Source: an uncultured Bacteroidales bacterium
Lineage (GTDB): Bacteria; Bacteroidota; Bacteroidia; Bacteroidales; UBA932
NCBI GenBank assembly: GCA_944323825.1
Contig: CALUTY010000014.1
Location: 1-64,000 of the forward strand
Direction: 5' to 3'
DNA length: 64,000 bases
In this document: piece by piece, positions 18,459 through 26,036 of the stretch
Numbering within the stretch: position 1 is the stretch's first letter
Layout of the letters: every line of letters begins with the position of its first letter
Position numbers and translations under genes: made by a program
The notes under the pieces: generated by a model
What the model saw: only the letters and a program-made list of their open reading frames with translations
The model's database searches: none
What the model was told of the DNA's origin: nothing

Positions 18459-18902
18459 ATGAAAAAGATTTTGATTTCCGCCGTTGTCCTTTTGGGAGGA
18501 ATTTTCGCCGCCAACGCAGATGACCGTGAGCGCCCGACCACTGTTGACAAGCTTCCTGCAGCTGCACAGCAGTTTCTGAAAGAACACTTCAAGGACCTTA
18601 CAGTGGCCTTCGTGGTGGAGGATCCGAAGATGATGGGGTCTGAATATGAGGTCACCTACACTGACCGTACGGAAGTGGATTTCGGCACTGACGGCAACTG
18701 GACCAGCGTTGAACGCAAATACAGCGCCGTCCCTGCCTCCGTTGTACCTAAGCAGATAGCAGACTTTGTGGCCAAGGGCAATTTCCAGGGCCAGTACATA
18801 AAGTCCATTTCCAGGAATGCCTATACATGGGAAGTCGACCTTTCAAATGGTCTTGAAATAAAATTTGACAGCAATTTCAATCTGCTCGGCTACGACGACT
18901 GA
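18459..18902 (+). CDS. Periplasmic PepSY-like (DUF2874) protein
   Basis: 147 residues with a signal peptide ending near ANADD (residue about 21). Two PepSY-like repeats follow: a PAAAQQFLKEHF helix with the EVTYTDRTEVDFGTDG strands, then a VPKQIADFVAKG helix with the YTWEVDLSNGLEIKFD strands. This is the common Bacteroidota PepSY-like (PF11396) arrangement. Function is not established; members are thought to be small periplasmic inhibitors or binding proteins. The 226 bases before it show no clear promoter: a CACCTTTG near 18350 is one mismatch off the consensus. A 14-base-pair terminator stem follows. Confidence 0.82.
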   Translation: MKKILISAVVLLGGIFAANADDRERPTTVDKLPAAAQQFLKEHFKDLTVAFVVEDPKMMGSEYEVTYTDRTEVDFGTDGNWTSVERKYSAVPASVVPKQIADFVAKGNFQGQYIKSISRNAYTWEVDLSNGLEIKFDSNFNLLGYDD

Positions 18903-18923
18903 CGGACAGGTTCCATAACTGGC

Positions 18924-18975
18924 AGAGCCAGGACCGGTACCGGATTTTCCGGAAGCCGGTCCTGGCTCTTTGTTT
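18924..18975 (+). terminator. Terminator of the PepSY-like gene
   Basis: AGAGCCAGGACCGG (18924-18937) pairs with CCGGTCCTGGCTCT (18956-18969), then TTGTTTTG. Confidence 0.85.
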
Positions 18976-19015
18976 TGACATGCGTCCTTTCGTCGCATGT
19001 GATCCGGGACGTCTG

Positions 19016-19498
19016 CTACAGGAATCCCTTGCCGGAAGATGTTTCCATGGTACCCTTTGTGCCGAGTATGCCGGAAAGGATGTCTTCCGGTATTGCTGCC
19101 CTTATGAAGCGTGAGACATCTTCGGAGTCGAAGGTGTCAGTCAGGGTAAGTCCCGAGGCATCTTCGTTCAAAGAAACGGTATATGAACTGCGCCATGGTG
19201 TGCCGTCGCTGTAATTGCCGTCCAAGGTGTTGCCGTCCAAGGTCCAGGTGCCGTCGAAATGTTCATAGTAAGGTGAATAGACCCTCTGATACAGGTCAAA
19301 TGTCCCGTCTGTCCTGAAGTCGACATAAATGTCCGCTGCAGTAACGGTTCCCCATGATGTCATGTGCCACGAGCCGGACAAAGTGCCGGCATCGGCGGGA
19401 ATGTCTCCTGAGCCTGTCCCTGAAATGCCGTTCCCGTCGCAGGAGCAGACCATTGCGGTAATGGCTGCAAGAAATGCGATATGTCTTATGATCTTCAT
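19016..19498 (-). CDS. Small lipocalin-like lipoprotein (first copy)
   Basis: 160 residues. Signal with lipobox MVCSC at residues 16-20, a Gly/Ser-rich linker, then a compact beta-rich domain: GSWHMTSWG, DIYVDFRTDGTFDLYQ, GTWTLDGNTLDGNYSDG, GLTLTDTFD. This is the strand pattern of Bacteroidota lipocalin-like lipoproteins. It is paralogous to the protein at 30273-30746: both share GxW, FDLYQR/FELFQR, LxGxYSDGTxxxxS/GYxxSL and a final acidic helix. Both genes directly follow an S8 protease gene (13 bases here). I infer a partner role, perhaps inhibitor or chaperone of the protease, but nothing proves it. Confidence 0.7.
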   Translation of the reverse strand: MKIIRHIAFLAAITAMVCSCDGNGISGTGSGDIPADAGTLSGSWHMTSWGTVTAADIYVDFRTDGTFDLYQRVYSPYYEHFDGTWTLDGNTLDGNYSDGTPWRSSYTVSLNEDASGLTLTDTFDSEDVSRFIRAAIPEDILSGILGTKGTMETSSGKGFL

Positions 19499-19511
19499 GA
19501 TTTACATTTGT

Positions 19512-21536
19512 TTAAAGCCATCCTCCGTTGTCCTGATGCGAGGCGCGTGATATTATTGCAAATTCCCTTGTCGCAGGCATGCCTTGAATGCCGGTGTTGC
19601 CTGTGCCGGCAGTTATCGTGACCTGCATTATGCCTGAGCCGGTCTTTCCGCATCTCACGGTTATGTTCTTTCCGGATATGGACGGTTCTGATTCCATTCC
19701 GAGCCTGTCCATGTCTTCCCGGGAAATTGTCACGTCCGAAATGGTGAAGGCGGCGTCATCCTCTCCTATATATCCGCCCATGTCAATTTGCACCTGCTCT
19801 CCGGCCGTGACCGGAATACATGTGGTGCCGCGCATGTTCATCAGCAGACGGAAGGCATCGACGGCTCCGGTGCCCATCAGGTTCCTGTATGCCGTGAGGG
19901 AAAGATTTCTGCGATATCCGTAATACGGGTCCACATACTGCTTGGTACCGGTGCAGTACATGTTGATGTCATATACGGAGGACAGAAGCAGGCTGTTGAA
20001 TTCTTCGCATGTGAATGAAAGGCCTTGCTGAAGGGCGTATGAAAGTCCAAGCGCCGCCACACCTGAAACATGCGGACAGGCCATGGATGTACCCTGGGAA
20101 TAGCCGTACAGCCCTCCGGTGATTGTTGACAGGATTTGTGAGTTGTTTGAAGTGTAGTCGCTTTCAAGGAGCGACTGGTATGCATCCCCTCCCGGTGCCG
20201 CGATGTTGCATCCCGGGCCATAGTTGGTGTAATATGCCGGGGTATAGTCGCACGATATCGCCGTGACTGAAATATAGTCACGGTATGCAGCCGGGTAGCC
20301 TGACATTGCAGCCATGTCATTCCCGGATGCAAAAATCACTATTCCTCCGTCTACGGCATCACAGTTGGAGACGGATATGAAATAGTCTATTGCCGCCTTT
20401 TCCGCTCCGGCGATCTGCCTGTATTCCGAGTCCGATGTCACGACTCCGGCAGAATACCCCCATGAGCACTGCAGGATCGATGCTCCGTTGTCGGCGGCAT
20501 ACCTGATGGCTTCGGCGGAAATTGCGGATTCTCCGCCCCTGTCATTGTGGAATATCTGGCAGGACATGATGCGGACTCCGTCTCCGCTGCCGGATCCTCC
20601 GGCTATTCCGCATACTCCAATGCCGTTGTTGTTTACTGCGGCGATGGTTCCGGCCACATGTGTGCCGTGTTCAGGGGCATCTCCGTATGTGCTCACCGCA
20701 AGAGGACCTCCGTCCACGAAATTGTATCCATGCACATCGTCAGCATATCCGTTTCCGTCGTCATCACCGTTCACTCCGGATGATTCCGCTTCGTTTGTCC
20801 ACATGTTGGCGGCAAGGTCCGGATGGTCCCATTGCACGCAGTCATCCACCACTGCCACTATGACCCTCGGGTCTCCGGTGCAGAGTTTCCATGCGGCCTC
20901 ACAGTTGATGTCCGCTCCTTCCCTTATGCGGGAATAGATGTCGGTATCGCCTGTATTGACATAATGCCATTGCCTGCCGAGATACGGGTCGTTGAAGTAT
21001 GGTGATGACGATTCTGAAAATGTGCCGGCTGCATTTTCAGACAGCGTGGATGCCTTGCTGCAGACATGGACCAGTTTCTGGTTGAACTCCACATTCGAGA
21101 CTTCGGCGACTCCGGCCATTGCATGTGCGGCGGCAGTCAGGTCAACCGATTCATCGAAGCAGACGACATACCATCTGTGCAGACCTGCAGCCCTGGTCCG
21201 TTCTTCTGTCTTTGGGTTCACGGGAAAAAGCCTCCGCATCGATGTCACGCCCACATCTTCAAGCACATCATCAAAGTCCCCGATGCCTGAGCGCGTAAGC
21301 GGTGTGTCCCCCGAGCGTGTGGCTGCCTGGCTTTCAATCTGCCGGGCTGCGGCATCAGTGAAGCGGACAATGAGCTTTCCTGCAGTGGCATTGTCTGCAG
21401 TAAAAATGAGTTTGGAAGTTATCCCCGATTCATCTTCTGCATTCTCCGGTGAGGGAGAAAGCATTTCTGCGGTGCATGAGAGCAGAAAGAAAAGGGCTGC
21501 CGCATGCAGCAGCCCGCGAAAAATCATATTGTTCAT
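19512..21536 (-). CDS. S8 (subtilisin-like) serine protease lipoprotein (first copy)
   Basis: 674 residues. A lipoprotein signal ends with FFLLSC. An I9-like N-terminal propeptide region follows (KLIVRFTDAAARQIE through SNVEFNQKLV), then the S8 catalytic domain. Catalytic triad: Asp231 in VAVVDDCVQ, His290 in HGTHVAGTIAAV, Ser484 in GTSMACPHVSG; the oxyanion Asn is in FASGNDMA. After the domain comes a beta-rich tail ending in NGGWL, shared with the second S8 protease of this window. The ATG at 21536 was chosen because a promoter box lies between it and the longer start at 21569. It probably cuts protein at the cell surface to feed peptide uptake. Confidence 0.9.
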   Translation of the reverse strand: MNNMIFRGLLHAAALFFLLSCTAEMLSPSPENAEDESGITSKLIFTADNATAGKLIVRFTDAAARQIESQAATRSGDTPLTRSGIGDFDDVLEDVGVTSMRRLFPVNPKTEERTRAAGLHRWYVVCFDESVDLTAAAHAMAGVAEVSNVEFNQKLVHVCSKASTLSENAAGTFSESSSPYFNDPYLGRQWHYVNTGDTDIYSRIREGADINCEAAWKLCTGDPRVIVAVVDDCVQWDHPDLAANMWTNEAESSGVNGDDDGNGYADDVHGYNFVDGGPLAVSTYGDAPEHGTHVAGTIAAVNNNGIGVCGIAGGSGSGDGVRIMSCQIFHNDRGGESAISAEAIRYAADNGASILQCSWGYSAGVVTSDSEYRQIAGAEKAAIDYFISVSNCDAVDGGIVIFASGNDMAAMSGYPAAYRDYISVTAISCDYTPAYYTNYGPGCNIAAPGGDAYQSLLESDYTSNNSQILSTITGGLYGYSQGTSMACPHVSGVAALGLSYALQQGLSFTCEEFNSLLLSSVYDINMYCTGTKQYVDPYYGYRRNLSLTAYRNLMGTGAVDAFRLLMNMRGTTCIPVTAGEQVQIDMGGYIGEDDAAFTISDVTISREDMDRLGMESEPSISGKNITVRCGKTGSGIMQVTITAGTGNTGIQGMPATREFAIISRASHQDNGGWL

Positions 21537-21557
21537 TTTGTTCCGATAAAACGAAGC

Positions 21558-21589
21558 CAAATTTAGCATTTCTTCGTCTATTCAACAAG
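21558..21589 (-). promoter_or_regulatory. Candidate promoter for the S8/lipocalin-like pair
   Basis: On the minus strand: CTTG (21589-21586), 20 bases, TAAATTTG (21565-21558). It overlaps the 3' end of the metalloprotease gene and would give the S8 gene its own transcript. Confidence 0.5.
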
Positions 21590-22657
21590 GATGACAGGCA
21601 CTGAAATTTTGTCTTCAATGCTTCCATCGCCTTTGGTAACGGCCGCTGACGCCCCGGACTGATTCTTTTTCGGACCGGGTACGAAAATCCCGTTGCTGAG
21701 GATGTATCTCACCCGTTCACACTGTTCCGGAGTGAAGCGGTCAGCGTATGTCACTGCATAGTCCATGATATTATGCTGGGTGAATGTCTCTCCTGACGGT
21801 GTCGTCCTTTCGGCGAGGATGTCGAAGTTGGCCACAGAATACCCCGTTTCAGTGTAGAAGATGTCGTACTGATGCTTGTTGTATGTCGGGGTGTCATCGC
21901 AGAAATCGCTGTCCACCGAAGAATCGATGCTTCCGGTTTCGGGGTCCTCTGCGAAGACATGGCGCAGACCGAGATAATGTCCCAGTTCATGGGCCAGGGT
22001 GACGGCAGGGTCAGAAGCCATGTATTCGGATTTGCTGAAAACCGAATAGTCCTGCCTGTAATCCATGATATATGTGTTGTTGAGAGAAATGCAGTGCGGA
22101 TGATCCAGCGAGGTATAGTCCACGGCCTCTTCAAGCATCGTGCATCCTTCCAGATATGCCGGAGCTGCCGTATAGGGAAGCAGGGTGACTCCCAGGACGG
22201 CATTGCTGGCAAATTCATAGAGGACCACATTGACATATTCATCCGGATCCCACAGCAGTCCGAGGATTTCGGGGTCATCCGATGTCATGAATTCATTGCT
22301 GTCCATCACCGGACGGTTCCATCTCACCCGGTTGATCCCCGGCTCTTCAAGGACATTCCCGTCCGGACCGGTTTCCGCGAGGCAGAGTTCCAGATTCATA
22401 TCCTGGCCGCAGCCGGCGTAGAGCTGGTTGCAGCCGTTGACTATGTTGACTATATGCTGCTGTGCCACATTCTCCCATGCATCATTTTCATCGGCATAGA
22501 GCACATGGAAGACAACAGGCAGGCGGTAGTGATGATTTTCCGTCCATACTTCCTCTCCATCGCCATGATCCGGGGGAAGGACAGGATCTGCCTCTTTCCG
22601 GCAGCCGGCCAGGACCAGCAACGCGGAAAGAAGCAGCAGGGATGTTCTGCAAGTCAT
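21578..22657 (-). CDS. M43-type zinc metalloprotease lipoprotein
   Basis: 359 residues. Lipobox VLAGC places the acylated Cys at residue 19. The metzincin zinc site is HELGHYLGLRH (His223, Glu224, His227, His233), and the Met-turn is NIMDYA further on. The spacing fits MEROPS M43 (pappalysin/cytophagalysin) proteins. It should cut proteins or peptides outside the outer membrane. Near the C-terminus there is a short Lys/Asn/Ser-rich stretch before the stop. It starts 3 bases after the Omp28 gene's stop and is probably translated with it. Confidence 0.88.
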   Translation of the reverse strand: MTCRTSLLLLSALLVLAGCRKEADPVLPPDHGDGEEVWTENHHYRLPVVFHVLYADENDAWENVAQQHIVNIVNGCNQLYAGCGQDMNLELCLAETGPDGNVLEEPGINRVRWNRPVMDSNEFMTSDDPEILGLLWDPDEYVNVVLYEFASNAVLGVTLLPYTAAPAYLEGCTMLEEAVDYTSLDHPHCISLNNTYIMDYRQDYSVFSKSEYMASDPAVTLAHELGHYLGLRHVFAEDPETGSIDSSVDSDFCDDTPTYNKHQYDIFYTETGYSVANFDILAERTTPSGETFTQHNIMDYAVTYADRFTPEQCERVRYILSNGIFVPGPKKNQSGASAAVTKGDGSIEDKISVPVILVE

Positions 22658-22660
22658 CGC

Positions 22661-23800
22661 CTAATCCTCGTATTGATATGCGATGCTTTCATTTATGCGG
22701 ACATCGACCGCATTGTCAAGCAGGTATGTCGAACTTCCTGTCCTCGGCGAGGTGACGAATATCACGACATGGCAGTTCCCGAGATTGTCCACTCCTGCCT
22801 CTTCAAGGTCGAACTCGCAGTAGAAGTCGCCCTCCGTATACTGCTCCCAGCTCTGCTGTCCGTCAAGATATTCTCCGGTGACAGGAGATGAACAGCTGAT
22901 GGCGCGGATGGCATTGTCATGGATATTGTCCACAGGGATGCTTGTGCTGTTGTATTGATTGGCTACAATCCCGTCTTCAAGCAGCCATGCCGCCACACGG
23001 TAGTTGCCGGCCCTGCCCACCTTTACACGGGCGGTGACGCTGACCTTGCCTTCCGCTTCGGTGCCTGTGACAACTGCGGAGATTCCGCATTTGGCGGATG
23101 TCCCCAATGCGAGGTTGACCCTGCTGTTTATGAGCGCGGACGTGGCTTCGCTGCTCAGTGAAATGCTCCTGTCCAGATCGAATATCGCCGTTGGCAGCAA
23201 GCTCAGGGTATAGTGATTGAGAATTGCAAGGGAAGCAGTGGATGTCATCGGATCTATCACATTCATATTTGCATGGGCCGCCGCAATGATGGCATTGTCT
23301 CTTGTCGCCCCGGACTCCGAATATTCGTCAAGTGCAGAGATGAGATATGGGCAATACTGGCAGCCCACACTCGTGGCCTGCAGTATTATGGTGTTCTTCA
23401 CGAAATCATAGTTGATGGCATCCGGGTCTTCAGGGACTTCCTCCGCCCCGCTGACTGCACGCACCGTAATGCGTTCAGAAATCTCTGCATTGTAGCTTGC
23501 GAAGAACTGCACTTCGCATACTTCAGATGAAGACCATGTGGTTGACTCGTAGACTGAAGTGCTGCCGTCCTCTACGATGAAGATGGTGGTGCCCTCATCG
23601 GAAGTCACATCCACCCCGTCGGCATATACCGTCAGGGTGACGGACTCGTTTCCGCCGGCTGCGATGAATGATGCGGATGACCTTATGACCACCCCGTCCG
23701 GAAGTGCATCCGGATTGTCAGGATTTTCTTTCCCTGAGCATGATGGGAAAATGGCAGCGGCAATGGCTGCACAGAATATCAGTGATTTTGTGTTTTTCAT
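22661..23800 (-). CDS. Omp28-related outer membrane lipoprotein with a thioredoxin-like CxxC
   Basis: 379 residues. Lipobox IFPSC (Cys21), a beta-sandwich domain at about residues 35-118, and then a thioredoxin-like Omp28 domain with VGCQYCPYL (Cys147 and Cys150). The C-terminal part is another beta domain ending in VRINESIAYQYED. Omp28 was first described as a P. gingivalis surface antigen/adhesin; its real function is not settled. The Cys pair and the neighbouring thioredoxin-like gene suggest thiol chemistry in the same pathway. It sits 22 bases after DUF6029, across a T-rich spacer. Confidence 0.78.
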   Translation of the reverse strand: MKNTKSLIFCAAIAAAIFPSCSGKENPDNPDALPDGVVIRSSASFIAAGGNESVTLTVYADGVDVTSDEGTTIFIVEDGSTSVYESTTWSSSEVCEVQFFASYNAEISERITVRAVSGAEEVPEDPDAINYDFVKNTIILQATSVGCQYCPYLISALDEYSESGATRDNAIIAAAHANMNVIDPMTSTASLAILNHYTLSLLPTAIFDLDRSISLSSEATSALINSRVNLALGTSAKCGISAVVTGTEAEGKVSVTARVKVGRAGNYRVAAWLLEDGIVANQYNSTSIPVDNIHDNAIRAISCSSPVTGEYLDGQQSWEQYTEGDFYCEFDLEEAGVDNLGNCHVVIFVTSPRTGSSTYLLDNAVDVRINESIAYQYED

Positions 23801-23822
23801 TTTCTTTTTTTTTATGTTTTTT

Positions 23823-25412
23823 TCAGAACGATGATGTCACTGTAAGATTGGCTCCGGTATATGCCGGTGTCCAGCGGCATACTCCTCCGGAACAGATGTA
23901 TCCGGCACGCACACGCCCGTAGCCGAGCTGGATGCGGGTGTTCTTCCGGGTGTATGAAACCGATGCGTTGTAGTAGTGTTTCCCGGAAGTGCCGTGGTTG
24001 TACATGTCGCTTACCGTTATGCTCCAGCGGGGAGCCATGTTGAACTCAAGAAGTCCGGCCATCCAGTCCTTTTCATAATCCGTGGAATAAAGGTACTGGA
24101 GTTCGAGTCTCACGGACATCTTCGGTGTGATCTTGTATGTGTTGTCCACCACGAAGATGTTGGATGCGTATGTGGCTTCCTGCATTCCGTGCGACGGGCT
24201 CCATTCCTGGACTGAAACGAGAACGGAAGTCTTCCATTTCTTGTTCCACTGGCGTTCCACATCGGCATTTATGTCCCTCCACAGCAGCCTTGACTCGCCC
24301 ATCGTGTGTGCCGCATCGGAATAGAATGTCGAGAAGTTCACATGGAAGTTCCAGTATTTCGACCTTGTCCTGCGGTTCCTGAGCGAATAATAGATGTCTG
24401 CCTGGCCTCCGATTTCCCCGTCTCCGTTGACCTGGTATGGATTGAGGTTGGCAAGCATGTAGGTATACTGCCTTGTAAGGGACGGAAGATAATTGAGAGT
24501 GTTGCCGTTGCCCGCCGCATTGAGCGAAAGCATGGTGTTCATGTCCTTGAGCTGCCTGAATGTGCCCAATACGGAAAACCGCCTGTAGCTGTAGCCGAGT
24601 TCGGCGAGGATGGCGCTTCCTTCTGTCATCTCCTGGCTTGCCTGAGTCGTGAGATCCTTGCTTTTCCCGGCGTATTCAAATTTGGCAGTCAGACCGTTCC
24701 AGTCGAAATTGACGCGTCCCGAATACAGGTCAAGGCTGTTGGTCGTGAGGCGGTCAATGAAAAGGTCATTGCTCATGAGATCTTCGTAACGGTTCACATA
24801 ACTGCCTTCTATGCTTAGACTGGCCGCATTCCATCCTGTCATCTCGGAAAGCGAGAGGCTCAGGTCTGCCCCCCTGATCATTGACTCGGCGTATTCGAGA
24901 TAGAGCCTCGGCCTGCCGAACATGGCACTGAGGTGCACCCCTTTCCAGTCAAAGCGTCCATGCACTCCTTCAAGTGAATTGTTGAATCCCAGGGCCCTGT
25001 CTTCATAACTTCTGAATATGAGCCCGCTGCCATACTGTTCGAATATGTCGCCGACACGGAATCCGTACATGTCGTCCTGCCAGCTTGCATATTTTGAGCC
25101 CAGTATGGCCTTGTGTCCGTTGCCGTAGGTGGCATAGTCATAGCCCTGCAGTGCAGGGAAGAAGCCTTCGAGCTGGATGCCGGCTGAAAACCTGCCGTTT
25201 GTGTAGTCCAGTTTCAGATAATTGTTGGAGCCGAACCTGTCGTCCGGGTTTGCTGAAGTGGATGGATCGAGCCCGTCGTCATGCATGTAATAGATGCTGT
25301 TGGACTCAAGGCTTCCGGTCAGGCTGCCCCTGCTCCAGAAGCTGTCCTGGGCCTGGGCCATTACGGCAGCACCTGACATCAGAAAGGAAAACAGCAGTGC
25401 CCTCTTCATCAT
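23823..25412 (-). CDS. DUF6029 outer membrane beta-barrel protein
   Basis: 529 residues. A cleavable signal ends at AQAQD (residue about 22). The rest is made of amphipathic strands with alternating aromatic residues and Gly/Asp-rich turns, and it ends in the terminal strand ANLTVTSSF, with the aromatic last residue that BamA recognises. It fits DUF6029, a Bacteroidota outer membrane family that I recall next to Omp28 and TlpA-like genes. Function is unknown; a porin-like or scaffold role for the neighbouring lipoproteins is my inference. The start overlaps the stop of the thioredoxin-like gene (ATGA). Confidence 0.78.
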   Translation of the reverse strand: MMKRALLFSFLMSGAAVMAQAQDSFWSRGSLTGSLESNSIYYMHDDGLDPSTSANPDDRFGSNNYLKLDYTNGRFSAGIQLEGFFPALQGYDYATYGNGHKAILGSKYASWQDDMYGFRVGDIFEQYGSGLIFRSYEDRALGFNNSLEGVHGRFDWKGVHLSAMFGRPRLYLEYAESMIRGADLSLSLSEMTGWNAASLSIEGSYVNRYEDLMSNDLFIDRLTTNSLDLYSGRVNFDWNGLTAKFEYAGKSKDLTTQASQEMTEGSAILAELGYSYRRFSVLGTFRQLKDMNTMLSLNAAGNGNTLNYLPSLTRQYTYMLANLNPYQVNGDGEIGGQADIYYSLRNRRTRSKYWNFHVNFSTFYSDAAHTMGESRLLWRDINADVERQWNKKWKTSVLVSVQEWSPSHGMQEATYASNIFVVDNTYKITPKMSVRLELQYLYSTDYEKDWMAGLLEFNMAPRWSITVSDMYNHGTSGKHYYNASVSYTRKNTRIQLGYGRVRAGYICSGGVCRWTPAYTGANLTVTSSF

Positions 25413-25903
25413 TTCCCGGAGATTTCGATGAGTTTGTCAAGCAGCTCCTGTTCACTGCCCGGTGTGTACCCTGAATGTGAATACACAATATTGCCGGCAG
25501 CATCCACTATGAATGTCTGGGGAGTCAGGGACACATTCATGGCCCGCTTGAGATCCTGGTTCTTGTCAAACACGCAGTCAAACTGCCAGTCATAGCCTTG
25601 CGCCATGGATTTCGCCCTTGATGAGAACCTGCTGTCATCCACTGACACTGCAATGATGTCGAAGTCGACGGTTTCAAGCCATTCCTCCATTACTTCGTTG
25701 AGCGTGTTCAGTTCTGTGATACACGGCTTGCATGTCACACCCCAGAAGGAGATTATGGCCGGCTTGCCATTCATCACGGACCTGATGCTGACCTGTTCCC
25801 CGTCCATGTTCTCCACTTTCACATCCGGCAGCGGCCGGGCGGAAAGAAGGCCCGAACCGATGAGCAGGCCGATGAAAATATTTATCAATGTCTTCACTTT
25901 CAA
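25409..25903 (-). CDS. TlpA-like thioredoxin-fold protein
   Basis: 164 residues. An N-terminal hydrophobic segment (residues 5-22) acts as signal or anchor. A thioredoxin/AhpC-TSA fold follows with FWGVTCKPCITE (Cys58-Lys-Pro-Cys61), DIIAVSVDD and the cis-Pro region LTPQTFIVD. It probably reduces or isomerises disulfides in the periplasm or at the outer membrane. As the first gene of the group TlpA-DUF6029-Omp28-M43 it may keep the cysteines of Omp28 in the right state. No promoter matching the consensus is visible in the 61 bases before the upstream terminator. Confidence 0.83.
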   Translation of the reverse strand: MKVKTLINIFIGLLIGSGLLSARPLPDVKVENMDGEQVSIRSVMNGKPAIISFWGVTCKPCITELNTLNEVMEEWLETVDFDIIAVSVDDSRFSSRAKSMAQGYDWQFDCVFDKNQDLKRAMNVSLTPQTFIVDAAGNIVYSHSGYTPGSEQELLDKLIEISGK

Positions 25904-25964
25904 CTGTTATTAAAATGATTATGATTTCTGCCGGCAGCAGTTATGCCGCCGATGATATTTTCAG

Positions 25965-26022
25965 TCAAAAGGCATGGGCCGGAAGTCCGGACGCCCGGTT
26001 GCTTCCTTTTCCCATGCCGTTT
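25965..26022 (-). terminator. Terminator of the 838-residue lipoprotein gene
   Basis: GGCATGGG (25971-25978) pairs with CCCATGCC (26011-26018); on the minus strand the stem is followed by TTTTGACTG. The long loop can form an inner stem. Confidence 0.6.
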
Positions 26023-26036
26023 TAGATGATGCAAAG

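Noticed and set aside
21872..22891. 339-codon open frame antisense to the M43 and Omp28 genes
   Set aside because: It crosses two well-supported genes and matches nothing.
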